64,000 bases of DNA from SMYC01 sp965197495 (lineage in GTDB: Bacteria; Acidobacteriota; Vicinamibacteria; Marinacidobacterales; SMYC01), in NCBI GenBank assembly GCA_965197495.1, contig OZ240210.1, forward strand, positions 1,426,001 to 1,490,000. The letters run 5' to 3'. The stretch's first letter is position 1. Each line of letters starts with the position of its first letter. Shown here piece after piece: positions 1 to 7,511 of the stretch. Position numbers and translations under genes: made by a program. The notes under the pieces were generated by a model. It saw only the letters and a list, made by a program, of their open reading frames with translations. It did no database searches and was not told the DNA's origin.

Positions 1-348
1 GTCGCGATGAGGAAAGTCCTCGCGGAGACGCAGACCGATTCCTTCATGATCTTCACACGCGAATGCATTCACCCCGAAAGTACCGTGCATGCCCGCATGT
101 TCGCCTCGACCGTCGGCGTCGTGGAGGACCCGGCGACCGGGAGCGCCTCGGGCGCACTCGGGGCCTACCTCGTCCACCGAGGGCTCGTGACAGCGGAGCC
201 GACGGCGCACATTATCGTGGAGCAAGGTTACGAGATGGGCCGTCCGAGTGCTATCCACGTGGACGTGGATAGCAGCGAGAAGGGCCCTTTTGAGGTCCGC
301 GTCGGGGGTAAGGCGGTGGAGATCGCCGAGGGAAAGCTCTCATTCTGA
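1..348 (+). CDS. PhzF-family isomerase/epimerase, C-terminal part (5' end outside window)
   Basis: The reading frame is open from base 1 and ends at the TGA at 346-348, so only the last 115 or so residues are present. The motif DPATGSASGALGAYLV is typical of the second domain of PhzF/diaminopimelate-epimerase-fold proteins, and the C-terminal part EQGYEMGRPS fits the same family. Family members are isomerases of small metabolites, and most are of unknown substrate. The catalytic glutamate of the N-terminal half lies outside the window, so activity cannot be judged. The in-frame ATG at 7 is internal to the family alignment and is not taken as the start. A 94-bp gap separates it from the next gene. 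Confidence 0.85.
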   Translation, partial: VAMRKVLAETQTDSFMIFTRECIHPESTVHARMFASTVGVVEDPATGSASGALGAYLVHRGLVTAEPTAHIIVEQGYEMGRPSAIHVDVDSSEKGPFEVRVGGKAVEIAEGKLSF

Positions 349-442
349 GAGACTTATCCCGAGTTGCGCGGCCCGCGGCCGTAAACTAATCTAGGGCTGG
401 GACTCGATAGGGACGCCCCTTGGTCCCCGCAGAAACGTCGCT

Positions 443-2209
443 ATGAAACAAGCATCAGACCCGGAGGAGCCGCTCTCCCGACGGCGGGGAGCCATGGGCA
501 AGAAGAGCGCCTGGCTCATTCCCGGAGGCCTTTTGTGCCTTTTTATCGTGACGGCTTTCGCCGGGCGCCTCATCAAGAAGGAGACGCTCAGAGCAAACAT
601 CCGCGGCGCCGAAAACCTAGTGGAAGATCCCGTACAGGGCGGTGTTTTTCGCTACCCGCTCTTGGAAAAGATGCGGACGCTGGACCCCGCAAAGGCGATC
701 TTCAGCACGGACGTCATGCTCGTGCAGCAGCTTTATGACGGCCTGACGGCTTTCGACGAGCACCTGAATGTCGTTCCCGCACTCGCCAAGTTCTGGGAGA
801 TCTCTCCCGATGGCAAGACCTATACGTTCGAGTTGCGCGAGGATGCCCGCTTCCACAACGGACGCAAAGTGACAGCCGAGGATTGTGTCTTCAGTTTCGA
901 GCGGCTTTTGATTCGTGGTTTGAACGACCACAACTACAGTTACTTCAGCCGCATCGAAGGCGCCGAAGATTTCCGCGCGGGACGCGCCCGCCACGTCAAA
1001 GGACTCGAAGCTCTCGGCGAGAGCGAGTTCCGAATCACCTTCGTCACGCCTTTCGTTCCGGCGCTCTCCGTGCTCAGCATGTACTCGTCCAAGATCCTCC
1101 CCAAGGAGGAGCTTCTCGATCAGGGCGACAGCTTCTTCAAGGCTCCCATCGGCACCGGCGCGTTCCAGTTCTCGCGCTGGATCACGCCTTCCGAGGATGC
1201 GGGCGTTCCGATGCTGGGCGCGGTCTACCAAGGCATCCGTCTCGAAGCCAACCTGCAATATTTCGAAGGGCGTCCGCACCTCGACGCCGTGGTCTTCCGT
1301 GCAGCCTGGAACGCGCGCGACTACGAAGGTGTTTCGCGACCCCTCAACCAGGTAGCCGATTGTTTCGAGACCAACTGGGTCGATAGCTATGCCGACTGGG
1401 TCGCCGTCGAAGCCGAACGGTTCTTGGCTTTGCGCTACCTGTATTTCCCGAACCACGTGCCACCCTATGACAACGCGAAGGTACGCCTCGCCATCAATTA
1501 TGCCCTCGACAAAAGAAGTTTTCTCGACGCTCACAAGGTGACCGCGGGTACGGCAGCGGCGAGCGGTGTCGTTCCCCCTGGTATTCCTGGCTTCATCCCC
1601 AAGGAATCCCACTATGGTCGAGACCTGGCCAAAGCACGCGAGCTGATGGCAGAAGCCGGCTATCCCGGAGGAAAAGGTCTTCCGCCGCTCGTGCTTCCTG
1701 TCTTGCCGAGGAACATCTATTCTTCCGATCCCGGCTCGGTCGCTCGCGACAGCTGTCTCGTCTCCTGCTTGAAGGAGGTCGGGGTCGAAGTAAAGCTCGT
1801 CGAGATGGACGGTGTCATCGATTTCGACGTGCCGCGATTTCGCGATCGCGCGATCCTCCGCGTAAAGATCTGGTACGCAGACTTTCCCGATCCGGACAAT
1901 TTCTTGAGGCCGCTATTCCACTCCCAAGGCCACATGAATACGTTCGGCTACAAGAACCGCCAGGTCGACAAGCTACTCGACCAAGTGTGGTCAGAGACGA
2001 GCTACACGAAAAGGAACGAGCTCTATCATAAGATCGAGGAGATCGTTCTTCTCGATTCGCCCATCATCCCCACGGATTACGGCCGGCTACGTTATCTGCT
2101 GCGGCCCAACGTGCGCGGTTTCAAGCTCACCCCGCTAGGAGCGCCTTACATCCAGATGAAGGACATCTGGCTGGCGAAGGAGGGGCGCGAGACCGAAGTC
2201 GAGCTCTAG
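443..2209 (+). CDS. Membrane-anchored peptide/solute-binding protein (SBP_bac_5, DppA/OppA type)
   Basis: 588 residues. Near the N-terminus (about residues 23-42) is one hydrophobic segment without a lipobox, so the protein is probably anchored in the inner membrane with its binding domain in the periplasm. The rest has the extracellular solute-binding family 5 pattern: YPLLEKMRTLDPAKA, LYDGLTAFDEHL, KTYTFELREDARFHNG and a C-terminal PDPDNFLRPLF. Such proteins bind oligopeptides or similar ligands for ABC importers, but no permease or ATPase gene is near. Instead a sensor kinase and response regulator follow, so it may supply a ligand signal to the kinase (inference). The stop TAG lies on the TA target of an inserted MITE. 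A downstream ATG at 494, just after a GGGGAG, is an alternative start. Confidence 0.85.
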   Translation: MKQASDPEEPLSRRRGAMGKKSAWLIPGGLLCLFIVTAFAGRLIKKETLRANIRGAENLVEDPVQGGVFRYPLLEKMRTLDPAKAIFSTDVMLVQQLYDGLTAFDEHLNVVPALAKFWEISPDGKTYTFELREDARFHNGRKVTAEDCVFSFERLLIRGLNDHNYSYFSRIEGAEDFRAGRARHVKGLEALGESEFRITFVTPFVPALSVLSMYSSKILPKEELLDQGDSFFKAPIGTGAFQFSRWITPSEDAGVPMLGAVYQGIRLEANLQYFEGRPHLDAVVFRAAWNARDYEGVSRPLNQVADCFETNWVDSYADWVAVEAERFLALRYLYFPNHVPPYDNAKVRLAINYALDKRSFLDAHKVTAGTAAASGVVPPGIPGFIPKESHYGRDLAKARELMAEAGYPGGKGLPPLVLPVLPRNIYSSDPGSVARDSCLVSCLKEVGVEVKLVEMDGVIDFDVPRFRDRAILRVKIWYADFPDPDNFLRPLFHSQGHMNTFGYKNRQVDKLLDQVWSETSYTKRNELYHKIEEIVLLDSPIIPTDYGRLRYLLRPNVRGFKLTPLGAPYIQMKDIWLAKEGRETEVEL

Positions 2210-2447
2210 TGCCCTGTATCAGAAGTTCGTCACCTAAATCTCGGGCCCTTTTGCGCGCTGGCTTCGTTGCGGCATTATCGCAGTTCGGCCTTCGGCCTAG
2301 CCCTCCGCTCGGCAGGTTCGCTGCGGAAGGCGGTCGAAATATCCAGATATGGGTTCGTCGGCGCGCCTTGCCAGCACACAAAATGGCCTTGAGAGCGCAC
2401 AAAATAGCCTCGAGCTTTAGGCAACGAACCTCTGATACAGGACACTA
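2207..2447. mobile_element. 241-bp MITE with TA target duplication (IS630/Tc1-mariner-like ends)
   Basis: The segment is bounded by terminal inverted repeats at 2207-2230 and 2424-2447. They begin TAGTGCCCTGTATCAGA on the left and, as reverse complement, TAGTGTCCTGTATCAGA on the right, with two mismatches in 24 bp and weaker similarity continuing for about 8 bp more. Both ends carry TA, the usual target of IS630/mariner-type elements. No transposase is encoded, only a GC-rich interior with short palindromes. Removing it leaves GAGCTC-TA-GGCGG-ATG, so the stop codon of the binding-protein gene is rebuilt and sits 4 nt before the kinase start. It therefore split a tight operon without damaging either gene. 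Confidence 0.85.
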
Positions 2448-2452
2448 GGCGG

Positions 2453-3946
2453 ATGTGGCGCATCGCTCCTCTCAGCCTCAGGGATCGCTTCATTCTCAGC
2501 TCGACCGCGCTCATCACCGTGCTGATGAGCATCGTTATCTTCTTTGTGGAGATGGAGCGCACCGCGGCGCTCAAGGAGCGTGCCGAGGAACATGCATCCT
2601 CGATCGCGCAAATGATGGCGGACCTCTCCGAGAACCGCATCATGTATTACGACCTCGTCGCCCTTCAACAAAACGTCGAGCGCGCCGCGGAGGACGAGGA
2701 TGTCGTCTTTGCCATCATCTTCAATCGCGAAGCGCGCACCCTCGCCGCGAACGCGGAAGCGAAGGAGATTTTCCCCGAAGAGCTCTTCGAGATGAGCGCC
2801 GAGATGGGCCGTTTGGAGCGCGACGAGGTGATCAAAAGGGAGTTCGGTTTCGACACCACGGACGGCCGCATCGTGGAAGTGCTAGAGGTCATCGCACCTG
2901 TCTTCGTCGAAGGCGAACTTTGGGGCGCCATCAAGCTCGGCTTGTCCCTCGAGGAAGTCAATGCCGAGATCCAGAGAACCCGGATCGGTCTCATCAGCCT
3001 CGGCTTTCTCGGGCTGACTTTCGGCGCTCTCGGCTCGGTGTTCCTCGCGAACCGCATCAGCCGGCCGCTCGAGAGTCTCGTCGAGGGCACGATTCGTGTG
3101 GCGCACGGGGACTTGCAGCACCGCATCGACATCCCGCCCGGGGATGAGATCGGAGAGCTCGCGGCCAATTTCAATCGGATGACCGCCCAGATCCTCGATG
3201 ACCGCGAGAAGCTCGAGGAAGCGTCCCTCAAGCTCAGCGAAGCCGAGAAGCTCGCCACCATCGGCCGCCTCGCGACGGCGCTCGCGCACGAGGTTCGGAA
3301 TCCTCTGACGGCGGTCAAGCTCAATATCCAGAAGATCGGTAAGCACCCCGCTCTCAACGAGATCGAGCGCGAGCAGGTCGGGATCGCCGAAAGCGGCGTG
3401 CAACAGGTGGAAAAACTCGTCAAGGACATCTTGAGCTGCGCGCGCGCGCCCCAGCTTTACAAAGAAGAGTTTGGCCTCGAGAACCTTCTCGAAGACGCGC
3501 TTCGTTTCGCCGAGGAACCTGTCGAGGAAAAGCACATCGAGATCGTCACGGAATTCGACAATCTCCCGCCCATGAATGTGGACGGGGACCAGCTTCGATC
3601 CGCCTTTTTGAACACGCTCTTGAATGCTACCGAAGCGGTACCGACAGGAGGCGTCATTTTCGTGCGCACGAAGCAGCAGGAGACCGACGACGGTCCGGTG
3701 GCGGTGGTGACGATCGAAGATAACGGCGCCGGTATCGAGGAAAGCGACATGGGCTCGATCTTCGAGGCCTTTTTCACGACCAAGAGTTTGGGCACCGGAC
3801 TCGGACTCACCAACGCGCGCAAAGTCATCGAGCTTCACGGTGGCCGCATCGAAGTCGCGAGCGTGGCCAGGCAAGGGACCACGATTACGGTGACGCTTCC
3901 TTATGAGTCAGCCGAGGAATCTGAGATCGCCATCGGAGAAGTATGA
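2453..3946 (+). CDS. Sensor histidine kinase (HAMP, HisKA, HATPase_c; NtrB/AtoS-like)
   Basis: 497 residues. Membrane segments lie at about 13-33 and 178-199, enclosing a sensor region of about 145 residues. A HAMP linker follows (about 200-250), then the H-box with His279 in ALAHEVRNPLT. The ATPase domain has the N-box (Asn391 in LLNATEAVP), G1 (DNGAGI, about 423-428) and G2 (GTGLGL, about 447-452). It autophosphorylates and passes phosphate to the response regulator encoded next, whose start overlaps its stop in an ATGA. The start ATG is 5 nt beyond the MITE. GGCGG immediately before it is a weak ribosome site, so translation was probably coupled to the upstream gene before the insertion. 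Confidence 0.93.
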   Translation: MWRIAPLSLRDRFILSSTALITVLMSIVIFFVEMERTAALKERAEEHASSIAQMMADLSENRIMYYDLVALQQNVERAAEDEDVVFAIIFNREARTLAANAEAKEIFPEELFEMSAEMGRLERDEVIKREFGFDTTDGRIVEVLEVIAPVFVEGELWGAIKLGLSLEEVNAEIQRTRIGLISLGFLGLTFGALGSVFLANRISRPLESLVEGTIRVAHGDLQHRIDIPPGDEIGELAANFNRMTAQILDDREKLEEASLKLSEAEKLATIGRLATALAHEVRNPLTAVKLNIQKIGKHPALNEIEREQVGIAESGVQQVEKLVKDILSCARAPQLYKEEFGLENLLEDALRFAEEPVEEKHIEIVTEFDNLPPMNVDGDQLRSAFLNTLLNATEAVPTGGVIFVRTKQQETDDGPVAVVTIEDNGAGIEESDMGSIFEAFFTTKSLGTGLGLTNARKVIELHGGRIEVASVARQGTTITVTLPYESAEESEIAIGEV

Positions 3947-5340
3947 AATCGATTCTCGTCATCGACGACAACCGTTTGATACGGCAAACGTTCAAAACGC
4001 ATCTCGCCAGTGAAGGCTTCGACGTATCGCTCGCCGCCGACGGTGGGGAAGGCGTCGAGAAGTTCCAGCAAGGCGAGCCGGACCTCGTCATCCTCGACAT
4101 CCATCTTCCCGTCATGGACGGCATCGACGTCTTGAAGCGCATCCGCGAGATCGATGACAAAGCTTACGTCATCATGATCACGGCCTTCGACGACATGAAG
4201 ACCACCGTCCAAGCGATGAAGCTCGGCGCCTTCGACTACATCTGCAAGCCCATCGACTATGACGAGCTTCTCCTTAGCATCCGAAAAGCCCATCGGATGA
4301 GGGAAATGGACACGAAGCTCGACTACCTCGTTACCGAGGCCTCCCAAGGCTTCAGCATCGACAATATCGTCGGGCGCACCCCGGGGATGCGCGAGGTCTT
4401 CAAGACGATCGGCATGCTGTCGCGAAGCACGACCACCGTATTGATCGGTGGCGAATCCGGCACGGGCAAGGAGCTCGTGGCTCGAGCGATTCACTATAAC
4501 TCCGTCAACCGAGAAGAGCCCTTCGTCCCCGTCAATTGCACAGCGCTCGCCGAAGGCGTTCTCGAAAGCGAGCTCTTCGGCCATGTTCGAGGGGCGTTTA
4601 CCGGCGCGGTACGCGACAGCCGTGGGAAGATCGAGATCGCGCAAAAAGGGACGCTCTTTCTCGACGAGATCGGCGACATCTCGCCCAGTCTCCAGGCGAA
4701 GCTCTTACGCGTAGTGGAGAATCGCGAGTTCTCACGCGTGGGCGGCGAGCGCATCCAACGCACCGAGGCTCGCATCGTGGGCGCCACGAACCGCAACCTC
4801 GAAGAGTCCGTGCGCAAAGGTATCTTCCGCGAAGACCTGTACTACCGACTCAAAGTCGTCGAGATCAAGCTTCCCGCGCTCCGCGAACGTCGTGAAGACA
4901 TCCCCGATCTCGTCGCCTACCTGCTCGAGAAGATCAACCGCCAGCTGCACACGAACGTGCGTAAAGTACCCGACAGCGTCATGACGATGCTCGTGAACTC
5001 CGCCTGGAAGGGCAATGTTCGCGAGCTCGAGAACGCGCTCACCCGCGCCGTGACGCTCGCTCATGGTGACGTCTTGCTTCCGGAGCACTTGCCGCTCTTG
5101 CGCTCCGAAGCGTCGGGCACCGGCCTCGTGACCGAAGAGCTCACGACGCTCAAGGAGATGGAGCACCGCTACATCGATCACGTTCTCGAGCAAACGCGCT
5201 GGAACAAATCCCGCACGAGTGAAGTCCTCGGCATCACCCGCCCCACGCTCGACAAGAAGATCAAGGATTACGGCCTCATCGATCTCCGAAAGCAGAGGGA
5301 CGCGCAGGAGAAGGAATCCGTATCGGGTACGGGCCCCTAG
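3943..5340 (+). CDS. Sigma-54-dependent response regulator (NtrC/AtoC family)
   Basis: 465 residues with three domains. The receiver domain (1-120) has acidic residues near 8-9, phospho-acceptor Asp52 in VILDIHLPVMDG and Lys102. The AAA+ domain (about 140-370) has Walker A GESGTGKE at 170-177, the sigma-54 contact loop GAFTGA at 217-222 and Walker B LFLDEIGD. A Fis-type helix-turn-helix at about 410-450 contains the motif SEVLGITRPTLDKKIKDYG. It should activate sigma-54 promoters when phosphorylated by the kinase encoded immediately upstream (4-bp overlap). A GC-rich palindrome, GGGCCCC-TA-GGGGCC, spans the stop codon and may help termination. Its targets are unknown; one sigma-54-type promoter is seen at 50.58 kb. 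Confidence 0.95.
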   Translation: MKSILVIDDNRLIRQTFKTHLASEGFDVSLAADGGEGVEKFQQGEPDLVILDIHLPVMDGIDVLKRIREIDDKAYVIMITAFDDMKTTVQAMKLGAFDYICKPIDYDELLLSIRKAHRMREMDTKLDYLVTEASQGFSIDNIVGRTPGMREVFKTIGMLSRSTTTVLIGGESGTGKELVARAIHYNSVNREEPFVPVNCTALAEGVLESELFGHVRGAFTGAVRDSRGKIEIAQKGTLFLDEIGDISPSLQAKLLRVVENREFSRVGGERIQRTEARIVGATNRNLEESVRKGIFREDLYYRLKVVEIKLPALRERREDIPDLVAYLLEKINRQLHTNVRKVPDSVMTMLVNSAWKGNVRELENALTRAVTLAHGDVLLPEHLPLLRSEASGTGLVTEELTTLKEMEHRYIDHVLEQTRWNKSRTSEVLGITRPTLDKKIKDYGLIDLRKQRDAQEKESVSGTGP

Positions 5341-5459
5341 GGGCCTTAGGCTCTAATCCATCAGAATCGTTGGATCAATACTGAGCGCGTGCGCTCCATC
5401 GCCTAAAGGCGATGGGTTCACGTCGCCGACTAAAGTCGGCTTGTCCTTGCCTCGTTTCA

Positions 5460-5855
5460 CTACTCACTGACCTTGAAAGAATCGTCGTCCTGGGGCACGG
5501 CACCCTGCAACTCTATATACTTCGCTATCACCTCATCCGTCACGTTGCCCGTTGTCACCACGAAGTAACCCCGTGCCCGTAGGTGCCGACCCCAGAACTC
5601 CTTCCGCATCGTCCGTAAGTCGCGCATCAGACGATTCGACGTCTTACCCTTGATCAACTGCATCACTCGACTCGGCGACAAATTCGGCGGCACGCTCAGC
5701 AACAGGTGCACGTGCTCAGGCCGCACATGACCCTTCAGTATTTCTATCTGGTTCCGAGCACAGATCTCCCGGATGAGATCCCGGAGACGAACCGCTACAT
5801 CCCCTCTCAAGGCCGGCTTGCGGTACTTCGTGATAAATACGAAGTGATAGTTTAA
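5460..5855 (-). pseudogene. tnpA: IS200/IS605 TnpA (REP-type Y1 transposase), interrupted
   Basis: This encodes the main body of a small single-strand transposase. It has the HUH metal-binding motif (HVHLLL in GHVRPEHVHLLL) and a C-terminal catalytic tyrosine context, IAKYIELQG. The first ~20 codons are cut off by the IS1380-like element and remain at about 7369-7425, where a TAG now interrupts the frame (TAC in the intact copy). The remaining coding sequence appears identical to the copy at 60386-60838. The protein is presumed inactive. Confidence 0.8.
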
Positions 5856-7364
5856 CCCCAATCGAACAATAATTCATGACGCTAGCGCGAGTTCGATTCT
5901 TTCAAAGAGTGTCTGAGTGGAGGAGTTTGTGGCCATTCGGAGCGCGTTTCGACCACTAACGTGAACGAGGCGGCCGGCTTTGTTGATGATGCGGAAGCGG
6001 ATGGTGCGGATGGTGTGCAGCAGATGGGTGCATGTACGCTTTCGAGAGATGCCTTTCGTTTCAGCGATGGTGTCGAGCTGAAAGCTGCGACACAGGTTGT
6101 GTGCGAGCACGTTCAACTGTTGCCAGGCGCTATTGGCGGCATAGTTTTTAGTGGGCACGACGTCGAGAGCGAACTGGCTGCGCAATTCGGCGAAGGTTTT
6201 CTCTTGGCCGCCTCGCCCAGCAGCGAAGTATCAAAGGCGTTGGACGGTGAGCGATTTGTTGGTGGCGACGGCTGAGTACTCGAAGTAGCCGTCGTCTGGA
6301 GAAAACAGGTCGAGCTGGAAGTTCTTCGCCGTTCGATGTCGAACTCGCTTCCGATAGATCGCGATCCGGACGGTGATATTCCAGGGCTCGATGAAGTGTT
6401 TGATGGAGAAGCCGTCGATTTCGTCACTCACGCGGTGCCATCGCTTGCGCCCAGCGACGACCTCCTTTAGGCCGAGCCACGGCCAGAACGGAGCCTTGAT
6501 CGCGAACTCGCTTCGGGAGCGCTCTAGCCTCTTGAGAATCTTTTCGTTGAAAAACGCGGCGTCCGTGCGGAATTCCAGCTTTCGGGACCGACCGAACTGG
6601 CCCCGTAGCTCGCCTATCAGTTCCCGTAGAAACGCATCGGCACCCTTGGAGTCGTGAACGTTGCCAGGACGATTTCTGGATTTGAGAATCTGGCCCGTCT
6701 GAGCCAGGTGAGCGAACAAAGGGTAGTAACTTTTATTCTTCTTGCGATGAGGATTGAATCCTCGAAACGCCCATCCAACCTGATTGCCTGCCTGAACCAC
6801 GGTGCCGTCCATATCTACCGTCAGACGGTTCAGACCCAATCGCTCGATCTGCTCGTGGACCAATACACCGTTCAACTCCGATAAGCCCTTGAGCCGCTCT
6901 CCCGTGAATTGCTTCAGCCAATTCACGATCGTCGGACGGCTCGGTAGTCTTCTCAACCCACAGAAGCGAAGCAGCATCGGGTCATCACAGACATACTGCA
7001 GGTGCTCTAGACGACGAGCTCCCACGAGCAGCATCCCAACCAACACCAGAACCAGTCGGACGCTCCCGTAGTCCGACCGAATGCCTTTTCCTCTGCACGC
7101 CTTTCCTACCCGGCGGCTTAGCTCAACGCGGCGCAAATATCGTGAAAACAGTTCCAGTCCACCAAACGAGCTCAGGTTCTGCTCTGTGAACTCGATCGGA
7201 AGATCCTTGTTGAAGTTCCGGCGAAATCGAGATAGTTTCAAGCGCACTATAGGGGCCTCTGGTCGTTTGGTGTTTTGTTTGAAAGCAACGCTCCAAACAT
7301 AAACCCAGAGGCTCCTTTGTCAATACTTTCGCGCTACTTTGCTCTCTTTTTTTTGCGATTAGGG
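5856..7364 (-). mobile_element. IS1380-family-like insertion sequence (1509 bp, TTAA target duplication)
   Basis: The ends read CCCCAATCG (left) and, as reverse complement, CCCTAATCG (right), and TTAA is duplicated at 5852-5855 and 7365-7368. Comparison with the empty site in the second IS200 copy (GTTTAACTGG near 60777) proves the insertion point. A single transposase gene fills the element. A 274-bp piece of a second copy, with the same left end, is at 59300-59573. Confidence 0.85.
5874..7247 (-). pseudogene. IS1380-family-like transposase with an in-frame TGA stop
   Basis: Read from 7247 to 5874 the frame encodes about 457 residues. It has DDE-type features: VDMDGTVVQAG (first Asp), the segment FRTDAAFFNEKIL (second Asp) and a downstream GRGGQEKTFAELR carrying the conserved glutamate. 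The frame is broken once, by TGA at 6231-6233, where a tryptophan codon (TGG) would fit the local context L-W-Y-F. As it stands a 338-residue product would lack the catalytic glutamate, so the element is probably non-autonomous. No frameshift is needed, because the two parts are in the same phase. Confidence 0.82.
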
Positions 7365-7511
7365 TTAACTGCTACGTCGTGTGCGATGATTTACGATATC
7401 CTTTCACCTCGGGATCGTACCCCAAGCCTCCTAAAGGCTTCGCCTAAAGGCGAGGGATTTCAACCATCCCCGAGTGGGACATTAAGCGGACCTTCCACGG
7501 ATGAACAAGCG

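Larger units (their letters stand above)
5380..7485 (-). mobile_element. IS200/IS605-like element, copy 1, interrupted by an IS1380-like insertion
   Basis: The two outer parts (about 5380-5855 and 7365-7485) match the uninterrupted copy at about 60306-60885, including end sequences that can form small hairpins (CGCCTAAAGGCG and CCGACTAAAGTCGG at one end, and CCTAAAGGCGAGGG at the other). These imperfect palindromes at both ends are typical of single-strand transposing IS200/IS605 elements. The internal 1.5 kb is a separate IS with a TTAA duplication. Copy 1 also carries a 14-bp duplication near 7430-7452 and small changes in the 5' part of tnpA. Confidence 0.75.

Noticed and set aside
6231..6233. 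Selenocysteine at the TGA of the IS1380-like transposase
   Set aside because: Transposases are not selenoproteins, the context asks for tryptophan, and no selenocysteine gene or insertion element was seen. A nonsense mutation is simpler.
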